From positions 1,561,104 through 1,625,103 of the forward strand of contig NZ_JABXWR010000001.1 in the NCBI RefSeq assembly GCF_013377755.1: a stretch of DNA of 64,000 nucleotides, in the 5' to 3' direction. Origin of the DNA: Methanofollis tationis (lineage in GTDB: Archaea; Halobacteriota; Methanomicrobia; Methanomicrobiales; Methanofollaceae). The notes below the pieces were generated by a model that was not told the DNA's origin, did no database searches, and worked only from the letters and a program-made list of their open reading frames with translations. A program made the position numbers and the translations under genes. Shown here one piece after another: positions 26,496 through 35,596 of this stretch. Position 1 is the first letter of the stretch. Each line of letters starts with the position of its first letter.

Positions 26496-26783
26496 ATGGA
26501 CGCCGCGGAGATTGTCGTGGGGATGACGGTGCGCTACCCGCGGACCGGAACAGCCGGAAAGGTGGAGAGGATCGAGGTGATCGAAGGGGAGACGTTTGCC
26601 GAACTCGATTCCACCGGCCTCCTGTACCGGGCCGATCTGATTGAGCCCGCCGCCATTCTGGAGGCAAGGCGTACCGGGAAGAAAGAGAATCTGGACGACC
26701 GCCTCAAGAGAGAAAAGGCGTTCGAGAAGGATCTCGACGACGCCTGGAGCAAGATCGACGGAGCCTGTGAGGGAGGGGGTTAA
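26496..26783 (+). CDS. DUF2098 protein
   Basis: A 95-residue protein with a small beta-barrel-like core, [20 protein letters not shown] then [19 protein letters not shown], and a charged helical tail. It matches DUF2098, a short family found almost only in methanogens and of unknown role. ATG at 26496 is preferred over 26478 because it lies at the position predicted for a leaderless start. Divergent from ycaO; the 3' end overlaps the convergent nikR by 4 bp. Confidence 0.8.
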   Translation: MDAAEIVVGMTVRYPRTGTAGKVERIEVIEGETFAELDSTGLLYRADLIEPAAILEARRTGKKENLDDRLKREKAFEKDLDDAWSKIDGACEGGG

Positions 26784-27208
26784 TCCTCCTTCTCGATCGG
26801 GATCGTGGTCAATTTTACCGACGCAACCCCTTTCTGTGACATGAGACGTTCGGCGATCGTCTTAAGGGCGGCGCCGTCCCCGCGGAGCAGGATCACTTCC
26901 ATGCACTGATCGTGGCTGAGATGGGCATGCATCGAGGCCTGAATGGTGTGAATATATTCGTGCTGGATATCGGTGATCGTCTGCAGGAGACCGCGCTGGT
27001 CATGGTCGTAGACCATCGTGATCACGCCCTGCCGCTCGCCCTTGACATCCGACATCCACTTGTAGTAGGTGATGTAGCTCCTGATCGCGTCCCGTATACC
27101 CTCCGAACGGGAGGAGTAACCTCTCGCCCCGATAATGGCGTCGAACGTATCAAGGAGGTTTTTGGGCAGGGATATCCCAATGCGTGAGAGTTCGCTCTCC
27201 GGGTTCAT
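26780..27208 (-). CDS. nikR: Nickel-responsive regulator NikR
   Basis: A 142-residue regulator. The N-terminal ribbon-helix-helix is [16 protein letters not shown] with [13 protein letters not shown]. The C-terminal ACT-like domain carries the high-affinity nickel ligands His83, His94, His96 and Cys102 ([19 protein letters not shown]), spaced as in E. coli NikR. It represses nickel uptake genes when nickel is sufficient, which matters for the nickel enzymes of methanogenesis. The TATA box lies about 27 nt upstream of ATG 27208, so the transcript is leaderless or nearly so. Confidence 0.94.
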   Translation of the reverse strand: MNPESELSRIGISLPKNLLDTFDAIIGARGYSSRSEGIRDAIRSYITYYKWMSDVKGERQGVITMVYDHDQRGLLQTITDIQHEYIHTIQASMHAHLSHDQCMEVILLRGDGAALKTIAERLMSQKGVASVKLTTIPIEKED

Positions 27209-27230
27209 ACACCTCAGTGGTACATGGGAC

Positions 27231-27239
27231 AATATAAAG
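27231..27239 (-). promoter_or_regulatory. TATA box of nikR
   Basis: The forward strand reads AATATAAAG, which is CTTTATATT on the coding strand. Its centre lies about 27 nt before the nikR ATG. Confidence 0.6.
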
Positions 27240-27398
27240 CATGCGGAATATGGTAACACCAAGTCGGCAGATTCAGCCAGCCTCGTACATACACATTATG
27301 CGTCAGACCGCGGATCCACGAAAGCGGACGGTAGCGATCCCGGCACCGATTTATCTATAAAGAGTGCGATATATATAGGAAGGGAGGTTTGAATCAGT

Positions 27399-28634
27399 TT
27401 GCATGACGTAATGGTACCCAATGTCAATATCGGGCTGGTTGGGCATGTGGACCACGGTAAGACGACGCTTGTGTCGGGTCTGACCGGGGTCTGGACCGAC
27501 CGCCACAGTGAGGAGATGAAGCGCGGCATCTCCATCAGGCTCGGCTATGCCGACGCCACATTTTACCGGTGTGAGAAGCACGAGGGAGGGGAGGGCTATT
27601 CGATCTCTCCGGACTGCCCGGTCTGCGGAGAGAAATGCGCTCCCTTCAGAACGGTCTCGTTCGTGGACGCACCCGGGCACGAAACCCTGATGGCGACGAT
27701 GCTCTCGGGCTCGGCCCTGATGGACGGGGCGATGCTCGTCATCGCCGCCAACGAGCCATGCCCCCAGCCTCAGACAAAAGAGCACCTGATGGCCCTTGAA
27801 CTGGTGGGGATCAAGAATATTGTCATCGTTCAGAACAAGATCGATGTCGTTTCCCCGCAGGACGCACTCAAACACTATAAACAGATAAAGGCGTTCGTCA
27901 AGGGAACGATCGCAGAAGATGCGCCCATCATCCCGGTATCGGCCCAGAAAAAGATCAATATCGGGGCGCTCATCCAGGCCCTGGACACCTATATCCCCGC
28001 ACCCGAGCGAGACCCCGGGGCAACGGCCCAGATGCTCATCGCCAGGTCCTTCGACATCAACAAGCCGGGATCGAACTGGCGCGACCTGAAAGGCGGCGTG
28101 ATCGGCGGTTCCCTGACGCAGGGAGCGATCAAGGACGGCGACGATATCGAGATTCGGCCCGGCATCCAGATGCAGGTGGAGAACCGGACAGTCTGGAAAC
28201 CGATCATCACCAAGGTTGTCTCGATCCATACCGGCGAGCGGAAGGTGGCCGAGGCGACCCCCGGCGGCCTGATGGCAATCGGGACGAAACTTGACCCGGC
28301 GATCACCAAGAGCGATATGCTGGTTGGACAGGTGGCCGGCCATGTCGGCGAACTCCCGGAGATCCTGGACCACCTCACCTTCACCGTGAAGCTGATGGAC
28401 CGTGTCGTGGGTTCGGGCAGCGAACTGGATATCACGCCCCTGAAGCACAAAGAGCCGCTGATGCTCTCGGTGGGCACGGCGGTGACAGTCGGCGTGGTGA
28501 CGAACACAAAGAAGGACCAGGCAGAAGTCGTCCTGAAGAGGCCGGTATGTGCAGACGTCGGGGCGAGGATCGCGATCAGCCGTCAGGTGGAAGGACGCTG
28601 GCGCCTGATCGGCATGGGGATCCTTGCCGAGTGA
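27399..28634 (+). CDS. eif2g: Translation initiation factor aIF2 subunit gamma
   Basis: A 411-residue GTPase: [20 protein letters not shown] (G1), DAPGHE (G3), QNKIDVV (G4), a zinc knuckle with CEKH and CPVCGEKC, then EF-Tu-like domains II and III. It delivers initiator Met-tRNA to the ribosome with the alpha and beta subunits. The start is a TTG at 27399. GGGAGG lies upstream at suitable distance, and the next in-frame ATG (27411) would cut the N-terminus. It heads a long information-processing operon. Confidence 0.95.
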   Translation: MHDVMVPNVNIGLVGHVDHGKTTLVSGLTGVWTDRHSEEMKRGISIRLGYADATFYRCEKHEGGEGYSISPDCPVCGEKCAPFRTVSFVDAPGHETLMATMLSGSALMDGAMLVIAANEPCPQPQTKEHLMALELVGIKNIVIVQNKIDVVSPQDALKHYKQIKAFVKGTIAEDAPIIPVSAQKKINIGALIQALDTYIPAPERDPGATAQMLIARSFDINKPGSNWRDLKGGVIGGSLTQGAIKDGDDIEIRPGIQMQVENRTVWKPIITKVVSIHTGERKVAEATPGGLMAIGTKLDPAITKSDMLVGQVAGHVGELPEILDHLTFTVKLMDRVVGSGSELDITPLKHKEPLMLSVGTAVTVGVVTNTKKDQAEVVLKRPVCADVGARIAISRQVEGRWRLIGMGILAE

Positions 28635-29011
28635 AGGTGCTCCTCGACACCAACGCCCTGATGATGCCCGTGCAGTTTCGGATCGACCTCTTCGATGAGC
28701 TTCGGTCCTTGCTCGGGAAGTACGAGCCGCTCGTGCTGCAGGACGTCGTGCACGAACTCGAAGGGCTGGCACGCGGCTCAGGGAACGACGCCGCGGCGGC
28801 CCGGGCCGGTCTGATGTTTGCCGGGCGCTGCACTGCCGTCGAAGGCCGGAGTACAGCGACCTCGGTCGATGACCGGGTTGCCGCCTATGCGGCGGCCGAG
28901 GGGTGTATGGTGGTGACGAACGACCGCCGCCTGAGGGTTGCCCTCCTTGCGGCGGGTGTGCCCGTGATCACGCTGAGAAACCAGAAAAAATTGGAAATTT
29001 TAAGGGGATAG
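28631..29011 (+). CDS. PIN-domain ribonuclease (Fcf1/VapC9-like)
   Basis: A 126-residue PIN nuclease. Acidic metal ligands are visible in [33 protein letters not shown] and [12 protein letters not shown]. Archaeal PIN proteins encoded next to aIF2-gamma and Rpo7 are conserved and are usually tied to RNA processing rather than toxin-antitoxin pairs; the exact RNA target is unknown. The GTG start at 28631 overlaps the aIF2-gamma stop (GTGA). No antitoxin gene is adjacent. Confidence 0.88.
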   Translation: MKVLLDTNALMMPVQFRIDLFDELRSLLGKYEPLVLQDVVHELEGLARGSGNDAAAARAGLMFAGRCTAVEGRSTATSVDDRVAAYAAAEGCMVVTNDRRLRVALLAAGVPVITLRNQKKLEILRG

Positions 29012-29012
29012 C

Positions 29013-29588
29013 ATGTATTACCGTGTGACGCTCGATGACAAGGTGAGGGTGCCCCCGCACCGCCTTGGCGAAGACCTGAGAAATGTGATCCTGGACGAAC
29101 TCCAGAAACAGCTCGAAGGGAGCATAGACAAGGAGATCGGCATCTTCATCGCCGTAACGAAGATCAACAACGTCGGCGAAGGCGAGATCGTCCACGGAGA
29201 CGGGGCGGTCTATTACGACGTCACCTTCGAGGCGCTGGTGCTCCGTCTGGTGCTGCAGGAGGTCATCGAAGGCGAGGTGGTCGAGACGACCAGTTTCGGG
29301 GCGTTCGTCTCGCTCGGGCCGATCGATGCGATGCTCCACGTGAGCCAGATCTCCGACGACTACATCGCCTACGACGAGAAGAACAACACCCTCAACTGCC
29401 AGGAGACGAAACGGTCGATCCAGGTGGGCGAGGCGATCCGCTGCCGCGTGGTAACCTTGAGCCTCAACGAGCGCGAGCCGCGCGAGAGCAAGATCGGGCT
29501 GACGATGCGTCAGGCAGGACTCGGCACCGACAAGTGGCTGATCGAAGAGCGCGAGAAGGAGAAGAGCCAGCATGGCGCCAGCGCGTAA
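29013..29588 (+). CDS. rpo7: RNA polymerase subunit Rpo7 (RpoE')
   Basis: A 191-residue subunit. The N-terminal RNP-like domain is MYYRVTLDDKVRVPPHRLGE, and the C-terminal S1/OB domain includes GEVVETTSFGAFVSLGPIDAMLHVSQI. With Rpo4 it forms the polymerase stalk that binds nascent RNA. It follows the PIN gene by 1 nt. The 3' end overlaps spt4. Confidence 0.96.
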   Translation: MYYRVTLDDKVRVPPHRLGEDLRNVILDELQKQLEGSIDKEIGIFIAVTKINNVGEGEIVHGDGAVYYDVTFEALVLRLVLQEVIEGEVVETTSFGAFVSLGPIDAMLHVSQISDDYIAYDEKNNTLNCQETKRSIQVGEAIRCRVVTLSLNEREPRESKIGLTMRQAGLGTDKWLIEEREKEKSQHGASA

Positions 29589-29778
29589 GAAAAAACAGAT
29601 GAAGGCCTGCCAGAGCTGCCACAAGGTGGTCGAGGGTGAGGCCTGCATGACCTGCGGGTCGACGAACCTGAGCGAGGACTGGGCCGGCTACCTGATCGTC
29701 ATCGACCCGAGACACTCGGGGATTGCAAAACAGATGAACATCGACATGCCCGGACGCTACGCCCTGAAGGTCCGCTGA
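29572..29778 (+). CDS. spt4: Transcription elongation factor Spt4 (RpoE'')
   Basis: A 68-residue zinc protein: CQSCHKVVEGEACMTCGSTN gives the four-cysteine zinc site, and DWAGYLIVIDPRHSGIA is the family core. Spt4 pairs with Spt5 as a processivity factor for RNA polymerase. Its start overlaps the end of rpo7 by 17 nt, the usual archaeal arrangement. Confidence 0.96.
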   Translation: MAPARKKKQMKACQSCHKVVEGEACMTCGSTNLSEDWAGYLIVIDPRHSGIAKQMNIDMPGRYALKVR

Positions 29779-30263
29779 TGTTTTATCTGCCCGAAGAACA
29801 TCGGGACCAGTTTAAAGAGCCATTCGGGACGCTGTTCCCGGAGCTCGAGGAGGCGCTGCCATCCCTGGAGGGCAAAACCCTGTACGCCGTCGGGGACGTG
29901 GTGACCCACAACCTCCTGGCCGCAGGCAGACCGCCGGAGATCGCCGTGATAGACGGGTATACGATGCGGGTTCCCTGCAACCGGACGCCTCTTTTTCTCT
30001 ATCGCCGGGTCAGGGTGAAGAACCAGGCCGGAACCCTGACCGAGGAACTCATCGAGGCGCTGGAGGATGCGGTGGAAAATCCCCCGGTGCTGATCACCGT
30101 GGACGGCGAGGAAGACCTCGCGGTGATCCCGCTCGCCCTCGCCGCCCCTGAAGGGACGGTGATCCTGTACGGCCAGCCCGGTGAAGGCGTCGTTGTCTGC
30201 ACGGTGACTCCGGCATTGAAAGAAGCGGCAAAATACCTTCTTTCCCTCTTTGTCTGCGTATAG
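29778..30263 (+). CDS. GTP-dependent dephospho-CoA kinase
   Basis: A 161-residue DUF359 (PF04019) protein: YAVGDVVTHNLLAAGRPPEIAVIDG, then VKNQAGTLTEELIEAL and VDGEEDLAVIPLALAAPEGT, with YGQPGEGVVV before the end. The archaeal enzyme phosphorylates dephospho-CoA with GTP, the last step of CoA synthesis. It overlaps the spt4 stop by one base and lies in the same operon. Confidence 0.92.
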   Translation: MFYLPEEHRDQFKEPFGTLFPELEEALPSLEGKTLYAVGDVVTHNLLAAGRPPEIAVIDGYTMRVPCNRTPLFLYRRVRVKNQAGTLTEELIEALEDAVENPPVLITVDGEEDLAVIPLALAAPEGTVILYGQPGEGVVVCTVTPALKEAAKYLLSLFVCV

Positions 30264-30326
30264 GGCAGTTTGATCCCGCGCCCTCATGTTTTAAATAACC
30301 AGGTCGACAATATTTGAGGGATATCG

Positions 30327-30620
30327 ATGGAATTTCAGATCACCCGTGACTACCGGAATGAACTTTTAAACCGCAGGGAAGTGCATTTTACCCTCGCCTA
30401 CGACGGGGCCACCCCTTCGAGGGCCCAGATTCTCGGAAAGTTCAGCGCGCTCATGAACGCCAGCGAGAGCCTCGTGGTTCTTGACTCGATGAAGAAGCAG
30501 TTCGGCACGATGGAGCTCAGAGGCGTCGCACGGATCTACGACGATGAGGAGAGCCTGAAGATGACCGAGCGCGACTACCTGATCAAGCGCAGCGCACCGA
30601 AGGCTGCGGAGGCAGAGTAA
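30327..30620 (+). CDS. rps24e: Ribosomal protein eS24
   Basis: A 97-residue small-subunit protein: [22 protein letters not shown] and [24 protein letters not shown] are the family pattern. A TATA-like TTTTAAATA at 30289-30297 lies upstream. rps27ae follows 1 nt after the stop, the standard archaeal pair. Confidence 0.96.
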   Translation: MEFQITRDYRNELLNRREVHFTLAYDGATPSRAQILGKFSALMNASESLVVLDSMKKQFGTMELRGVARIYDDEESLKMTERDYLIKRSAPKAAEAE

Positions 30621-30621
30621 G

Positions 30622-30807
30622 ATGGCAGCGGCAAAGAAGGCAGCAGCCCCGGCCTCGGTCAAGCGGAGCGCGTACTTCGCGGTCGACGGCAAGAAGGCCG
30701 TGCCACAGCGGAAGTACTGCCCCCGTTGCGGGCCGGGCGTTTTCATGGCCCAGCACAAGGACCGCCTTTCCTGCGGAAAGTGTGGATATACTGAATTTAC
30801 CGAATAA
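30622..30807 (+). CDS. rps27ae: Ribosomal protein eS31 (S27ae)
   Basis: A 61-residue zinc ribosomal protein with a basic alanine-rich N-terminus and the zinc site [20 protein letters not shown] closing with CGYTEF. Archaeal forms lack the ubiquitin fusion seen in eukaryotes. It lies between rps24e and the Kae1-Bud32 gene in a tight operon. Confidence 0.96.
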   Translation: MAAAKKAAAPASVKRSAYFAVDGKKAVPQRKYCPRCGPGVFMAQHKDRLSCGKCGYTEFTE

Positions 30808-30810
30808 AGA

Positions 30811-32367
30811 ATGCAAAAGGGCACAAAGGTACTGGGGATCGAAGGCACGGCCTGGAACCTCAGTGCCGCTATTTTTGGCGACGAACTCGTTTCCCTCCAT
30901 TCAAACCCGTACCAGCCCAGGAGCGGTGGGATCCATCCGCGTGAAGCGGCCCAGCACCATGCCTCGGTCATGAAGGAGGTGATCGCCGCCGTGCTCACCG
31001 ATCCAGGTGAGATTGCCGCGGTAGCGTTCTCGCAGGGCCCGGGGCTCGGCCCCTGCCTGCGGACGGTGGCGACGGCCGCCCGCTCCCTTGCCCTGGCGCT
31101 GGACGTCCCCCTCGTCGGCGTGAACCACTGTGTCGCCCACATCGAGATCGGGCGGTTTGCGACCGGGTGCGATGACCCGATCACCCTCTATGTCTCAGGG
31201 GCGAACACGCAGGTGATCGGCTACCTGAACGGGAGGTACCGGATCTTCGGGGAGACCCTGGACATCGGGATCGGGAACGGGCTGGACAAGTTTGCCCGGA
31301 GCAAGGATTTCCCGCACCCCGGCGGGCCCAGGATCGAAGAACTTGCCCGCGGCGGCGGGTATATCGACCTCCCCTATACGGTAAAGGGGATGGACCTCGC
31401 CTTTTCCGGGCTGATCAGTGCTGCTCAGGAGAGCAGAGCACCACTCGAGGACGTCTGCCACTCCCTGCAGGAGACGGCGTTTGCGATGTGCGTCGAGGTG
31501 ACAGAACGGGCGCTCGCGCAGGCCGGCAAGGACGAGGTGCTCCTGGTCGGGGGCGTGGCCGCCAACGCCCGCCTGCGCGAGATGCTGCAGGTGATGTGCG
31601 AGGAACGCGGGGCCAGGCTTTTCGTCCCGGAGCGGCAGTTCTGCGGGGACAACGGGGCGATGATCGCCTACACCGGAAAGATCATCCTCGAGCACGGGGT
31701 GACCCTGCAGATCGAGGACTCCCGCGCCAACTCCCATTACCGCGCCGACGAGGTGGCGGTGGTCTGGCGGACCGAGCCGCAGAAGGTTCCGGCCGCGGGC
31801 GCCCGCCAGGGCGCCGAGGCGGTCGTGGTCATCGGCGAGGACGATGTGACGAAGCGCCGGGTCTCGAAGTCCTACCGGGCGGCGGCGCTGGACGCACGGC
31901 TGATCGCCGAGCGGACGCGGGCCGAGGCGCGCCTTGTCGCCGCCGCCAGAAAGGGCGGGGTGGCGACGCCAATCATCTACGACGTCTCAGGGGACACGAT
32001 CACGATGGAGCGGGTGGACGGCGTCCTCCTGCGCGACGCACCGACGCCCGAGCATCTCGCCATCGCCGGCGAGGCGGTCGGGCGGCTGCATGCGGCAGGG
32101 ATCGTCCACGGCGACCTGACGACCTCGAACATGATCGCGCGTGAAGGACGGTGCGTGCTCATCGATTTCGGGCTTGCGTTCACCTCGGCCGAGATCGAGG
32201 ACCGGGGCGTGGACCTGCACGTCCTCTTCCAGACACTGGAGAGCACCACCGCAGAGCCCGACCGTCTTAAAACTGCCTTCCTGCAGGGCTACGCCTCCGC
32301 CTTCCCTGAAGCGCCGGCGATTATGGAGCGCGAGCAGGAGATCGAGCGGCGGGGGCGGTACCTCTGA
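30811..32367 (+). CDS. Kae1-Bud32 fusion, tRNA t6A synthesis (KEOPS)
   Basis: A 518-residue fusion. Residues 1 to about 325 are Kae1 (TsaD/OSGEP) with iron/zinc ligands His106 and His110 in NHCVAHIE and later GGVAANARLRE and FCGDNGAMIAYTG. Residues from about 330 are the Bud32 kinase with HGDLTTSNMI and the metal motif LIDFGLAF. Together they transfer threonylcarbamoyl to A37 of ANN-decoding tRNAs. The fused form occurs in methanogens among others. It lies 3 nt after rps27ae. Its stop overlaps the next gene's apparent CTG start. Confidence 0.96.
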   Translation: MQKGTKVLGIEGTAWNLSAAIFGDELVSLHSNPYQPRSGGIHPREAAQHHASVMKEVIAAVLTDPGEIAAVAFSQGPGLGPCLRTVATAARSLALALDVPLVGVNHCVAHIEIGRFATGCDDPITLYVSGANTQVIGYLNGRYRIFGETLDIGIGNGLDKFARSKDFPHPGGPRIEELARGGGYIDLPYTVKGMDLAFSGLISAAQESRAPLEDVCHSLQETAFAMCVEVTERALAQAGKDEVLLVGGVAANARLREMLQVMCEERGARLFVPERQFCGDNGAMIAYTGKIILEHGVTLQIEDSRANSHYRADEVAVVWRTEPQKVPAAGARQGAEAVVVIGEDDVTKRRVSKSYRAAALDARLIAERTRAEARLVAAARKGGVATPIIYDVSGDTITMERVDGVLLRDAPTPEHLAIAGEAVGRLHAAGIVHGDLTTSNMIAREGRCVLIDFGLAFTSAEIEDRGVDLHVLFQTLESTTAEPDRLKTAFLQGYASAFPEAPAIMEREQEIERRGRYL

Positions 32368-32906
32368 AGATCGCCGTCGTGACCTCGAACCCGCACAAGG
32401 CAGCCGAGGTGGCGAAGTTCTTCGAGGGCGTGGCCGTCGTGGAGCACGTGCGGCTGGAGATCCCGGAGTACCGGGACAACGACGTGCGGAATATCGCGCG
32501 TGAGAAGGCGCGCTATGCCTATTCCCGTATCGGGCAGCCCCTGATCGTGGACGACACGGCCTTCTGTGTCGACGCCCTGAACGGGTTTCCCGGCCCGTAT
32601 GCCGCCTATGTCCAGGAGACGATCGGGAACGCCGGGATCATGAAACTCATGGACGGCGTCGCCGACCGGCAGGCACATTTCGAGACGGCGATCGCCTATG
32701 CCGACGGGGAGGAGGTCAGGATCTTCTCCGGCGTGATCGAGGGGATGGTGACTGAGGCGCCGCGGGGCGGCGAGGGCTTCGGCTACGACCCGATCTTTGC
32801 GGTCGAAGGGCGGACCCTGGCCGAGATCCCGCTTGCCGAGAAGAGCCTGATCTCCCACCGGGCCCGCGCCCTCGCGGCCTTCAGGGCATGGCTGGAGGAT
32901 CAATAG
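32364..32906 (+). CDS. XTP/dITP diphosphatase (HAM1/RdgB), apparent CTG start
   Basis: A house-cleaning enzyme hydrolysing XTP and dITP: VVTSNPHKAAEVAKFF, DDTAFCVDALNGFPGPYAAYV and EGFGYDPIFAVEG are the family motifs. The first ATG/GTG/TTG in frame is GTG at 32379, but this would remove the first beta-strand. Reading from CTG at 32364 gives (M)KIAVVTSNPHK, which matches the normal family N-terminus. GGGGGCGGT sits 5 nt before that CTG, and CTGA overlaps the previous stop. I therefore place the start at the CTG; GTG 32379 is the conservative alternative. Confidence 0.85.
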   Translation: MKIAVVTSNPHKAAEVAKFFEGVAVVEHVRLEIPEYRDNDVRNIAREKARYAYSRIGQPLIVDDTAFCVDALNGFPGPYAAYVQETIGNAGIMKLMDGVADRQAHFETAIAYADGEEVRIFSGVIEGMVTEAPRGGEGFGYDPIFAVEGRTLAEIPLAEKSLISHRARALAAFRAWLEDQ

Positions 32907-32963
32907 CCTTAAGAATGCAGAGAACGTTGTACTTAGAACTGGACAAACGTGGTGAGATAAGAT

Positions 32964-33110
32964 ATGGCACGGTTCCCCGAAGCTGAAGCACGACTGCTCA
33001 ACGTTAAAATCTGTATGCGCTGCAATGCACGGAATGCACTGAGGGCGACGCAATGCCGCAAGTGCGGCTACCAGCACCTCCGCCCGAAGAACAAGGAACG
33101 CAAGGCCTGA
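32964..33110 (+). CDS. rpl40e: Ribosomal protein eL40
   Basis: A 48-residue zinc ribosomal protein. [20 protein letters not shown] begins the protein, and the zinc site is completed by [15 protein letters not shown]. The length and motif are exact for archaeal eL40. GGTGA lies 8 nt upstream of the ATG. It ends the information-processing run that began with aIF2-gamma. Confidence 0.95.
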   Translation: MARFPEAEARLLNVKICMRCNARNALRATQCRKCGYQHLRPKNKERKA

Positions 33111-33136
33111 TACAGGCGCACATAAAAAGGGGACGT

Positions 33137-33176
33137 CCGGCCGCCCGCGGGGCCGGCAGGGCCCTTGCATCTTTTT
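33137..33176 (+). terminator. Possible terminator after rpl40e
   Basis: A 6-bp GC stem (CCGGCC at 33137-33142 with GGCCGG at 33151-33156) is followed by TCTTTTTC at 33170-33177. It lies 27 nt past the rpl40e stop and before a convergent gene. The stem is short, so this is tentative. Confidence 0.35.
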
Positions 33177-33216
33177 CTGCGGGGATTTTCTGTAACGTCG
33201 GGATGGTTCCCGGCCG

Positions 33217-33873
33217 TCACACACTGTAATAGGTGACCTTTTTCCCCCTGACGGCGTATTCCCCGGCAAAGGTCTCGATGTTGCGCTTGTAGCCTATTCG
33301 CCCGGTGACGCCGAGGGCCCGGAGGCGCTCGCGCACCCGCATGACGTCGGCCTCGTCGCTCCAGTCTTTTGTGTAAACGTAGATCACCTTCCGGTCGTCG
33401 CGGGAGTCGGGGTTGGGACGGGCGGTGCTTACTTTTGACGAGATACCAAGTTCTCCGGCGACGGTGGCGTCCCGCACCTTCTGCCAGAGGGCTTCGACGT
33501 CGGCGGCCTCCGAGAAGATCAGCCATTTTCCGACCTGTTCGCCGGTGACGTCGACCTCGCCCGCGGAGGGGTTGTCCTCGACGATCCAGTACATCTGCGT
33601 GGTCCTGGAGGGGGCGACGCCCTCGCCTCTTTTGAGCATGTCGTAGATGACGTCCTGGCTCCCGAAGCGGGCGAGGAGGGCGGCGGCGAGGGGCAGATAG
33701 TCCTGCTCGAAGGCTGCAAAGATGGCGCGGAAGTCCTCTTCGAAGTCGATCCCGCCCTCGACGCGGGCGAAGAGGGGGGAGCCGCGTGCAAGGAGCCCTT
33801 TGTTCAGCAGGATCTCAAAGATGCCATATGCTGCGTCAGCCAGTGCCTCGGAGTCGACATCGTCCATGATCAT
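33217..33873 (-). CDS. DUF1917 / Bles03-like protein (putative phosphothreonine-lyase fold)
   Basis: A 218-residue protein. The second half matches the DUF1917/Bles03 pattern: TGEQVGKWLIFSEAADVEALW, LGISSKVSTARPN, VIYVYTKDWSDEADVMRVRE and RIGYKRNIETFAGEY. Relatives such as human C11orf68 share a fold with phosphothreonine lyases, but activity is unproven. The N-terminal 90 residues are helical and acidic. ATG at 33873 is used; 33867 is possible. It follows the QueG-like gene by 31 nt on the same strand. Confidence 0.75.
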   Translation of the reverse strand: MIMDDVDSEALADAAYGIFEILLNKGLLARGSPLFARVEGGIDFEEDFRAIFAAFEQDYLPLAAALLARFGSQDVIYDMLKRGEGVAPSRTTQMYWIVEDNPSAGEVDVTGEQVGKWLIFSEAADVEALWQKVRDATVAGELGISSKVSTARPNPDSRDDRKVIYVYTKDWSDEADVMRVRERLRALGVTGRIGYKRNIETFAGEYAVRGKKVTYYSV

Positions 33874-33904
33874 GTCTCTGGAGAGGCGATCAAAAAAGGT
33901 TATC

Positions 33905-34741
33905 TCAGGGGGTGCGAGCGGGGTTCGCGTGCTCGCAGGGGACGCCGGCCTGGCAGAGGCCGCAGGCGTTGGTCCCACCGCAGGAGGGAGCGGCGACCGA
34001 CCTGATGTAGGCCATGCACCGCTCTTTGTCGTGGCCGGCCTCCGTGATCGCCCCGGCCGGGCAGCGGTCGATACAGGCATGACAGACACCGCCGGCATCG
34101 TGGAGGCACCAGTCATGGAGGCCGGCGTACGGCCGCGGCGTCGTCAGGAGGCTGAGGGCGGCGACCACCGAACCGATCCGCACCGCCTTTCCCGCCTCCG
34201 TGATCAGCCCGTCGCAGAGCCCGAAGGTGCCGAGCCCGGAGACCCAGGCGGCATGGCGCTCCGACCAGGTCGAGGCCTCGCCCCGGCGTGCCGAGGTCTC
34301 CCGCCGCCAGAGGGGGGAGGCGACCGGGGCGACGGCCGGATGGCCTGCGGCAGTGAGGGCGGCAGCGAGACGCCTGCGGAGGAGATCGTTGATCTCCTCG
34401 CCGTAGCGGCGGTTCTGCGCCCAGCGGCGGGAGGGGAGGAGGGTCGCTTCGCGCTGGTCCTTCAGGGTGGCCGCGGTCTGGGGGAGGGCCCAGACGATGA
34501 CCGAGAGGCCGCCGGGCGGGACCGTCAGGTCAGGGAAGGAGAGGACGAAGATCTCTCGGGGGGTCCAGTGGAAGGAGCCGATATCCTCTTTGACCTCCTC
34601 GTAGAGGAGGTCGTCGCCGTCGCTCACCCCGAGGAGGGGCGGGCCCCATGCGGGCTCGGCGTCGTCGGGCGAGAGGCGGTTGACCTCGGGGTCGGCAAGG
34701 ATGCCCGTGATATATGCCCGGATCTCGTCGAGGGTGTGCAT
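33905..34741 (-). CDS. Epoxyqueuosine reductase-like ferredoxin protein (QueG-like)
   Basis: A 278-residue iron-sulfur protein. The central region (SERHAAWVSGLGTFGLCDGLIT) is the corrinoid-binding-like fold of COG1600. The C-terminal ferredoxin-like segment has CLHDAGGVCHACIDRCPAGAI and further cysteines to bind 4Fe-4S clusters. Archaea lack queuosine, so the physiological role is probably different from that of bacterial QueG; methanogen relatives may reduce corrinoid proteins. That is inference. The start at 34741 begins the conserved region. Confidence 0.8.
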   Translation of the reverse strand: MHTLDEIRAYITGILADPEVNRLSPDDAEPAWGPPLLGVSDGDDLLYEEVKEDIGSFHWTPREIFVLSFPDLTVPPGGLSVIVWALPQTAATLKDQREATLLPSRRWAQNRRYGEEINDLLRRRLAAALTAAGHPAVAPVASPLWRRETSARRGEASTWSERHAAWVSGLGTFGLCDGLITEAGKAVRIGSVVAALSLLTTPRPYAGLHDWCLHDAGGVCHACIDRCPAGAITEAGHDKERCMAYIRSVAAPSCGGTNACGLCQAGVPCEHANPARTP

Positions 34742-34767
34742 GGGAGTGTCTCTGGTGGTGCCACTCT

Positions 34768-35535
34768 TCAGGGGTGCAGCAGAGCCGCGGCCGCGAGGTC
34801 GGCGGCCCGCTCGCCTGAGAGGAGCATGCCGCCGAAGATCGGGCCCATGCGGCACTCGCCGGCGACGGCGTTGGCGGCCATGCCGCAGACGAAGAGGCCG
34901 GGGAAGACCTCTTTCGTGTGCTCGACGATGTTGCCCTCGGCGCGGTCGGCCCACATGAAGCCCTCGCCGCGGATGGGCAGGTCACCGCCCTTTTTTGCGA
35001 CCATGTGGGCGATGGTGGCATCGTGGCCGCTGGCGTCGACGACAACCTTGCACCTGATGGTGAGGGGGTCGATGTGGAGGCCGGCCATCTCGACCGGGCT
35101 CCAGTTGACGACCAGACCGGCGAGGCGGCCGTCGCCCTTGATCACGACGTCTTCGACGGCGATGAGGTTGAAGAACTCGGCCCCGGCGGTGCAGGCGGCG
35201 GCAGTGAGTTTGGAGACCGCCTCGACCGATTTTGCCACGTGGTAGCCGGGCTCGAACTCCTGTGATGCGATCCCGAAACGGTCCAGGACCCGCTTCGCCT
35301 CCGCCTGGACGACGATGCGCGGGAACATCATGCCGCCGCCCCACATCCCGCCCCCGATGGAGAGCTTCTTCTCGAAGAGTCCGACTTTGACCCCTTTCTC
35401 CGCAAGGAGGGCCGCACAGGTGATCCCGGAGGGGCCACCGCCGACGACGGCGACGTCGAGGTCGAGGTATTCGACCATCGTTTCCATCTGTGTGGCGAGG
35501 ATCGCCCTGCTGATTGTCACTTCGTCGAGTTCCAT
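34768..35535 (-). CDS. thi4: Thiazole synthase Thi4, sulfide-dependent type
   Basis: A 255-residue Thi4/ribulose-1,5-bisphosphate-synthase family protein. It has FAD/NAD motif [32 protein letters not shown], and [15 protein letters not shown]. At residue 154 it has His (AGLHIDP), where yeast Thi4 has the sulfur-donating Cys205. That replacement is typical of catalytic archaeal Thi4 that uses free sulfide. It makes the thiazole of thiamine from NAD and glycine. Divergent from htpX, with an inverted repeat between them. Confidence 0.93.
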   Translation of the reverse strand: MELDEVTISRAILATQMETMVEYLDLDVAVVGGGPSGITCAALLAEKGVKVGLFEKKLSIGGGMWGGGMMFPRIVVQAEAKRVLDRFGIASQEFEPGYHVAKSVEAVSKLTAAACTAGAEFFNLIAVEDVVIKGDGRLAGLVVNWSPVEMAGLHIDPLTIRCKVVVDASGHDATIAHMVAKKGGDLPIRGEGFMWADRAEGNIVEHTKEVFPGLFVCGMAANAVAGECRMGPIFGGMLLSGERAADLAAAALLHP

Positions 35536-35549
35536 CTGACCTCACTGTT

Positions 35550-35596
35550 TGAAACCGCCGATAGAAATAGACATTCGTCACCGGTTCGCGGTTTCA
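35550..35596. repeat. 9-bp inverted repeat between thi4 and htpX
   Basis: TGAAACCGC (35550-35558) and GCGGTTTCA (35588-35596) form a perfect 9-bp inverted repeat with a 29-nt spacer in the 99-bp divergent intergenic region. It could be an operator bound by a dimer, for instance a thiamine-responsive regulator of thi4, or a stem in a leader RNA. The role is inferred from position only. Confidence 0.5.
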
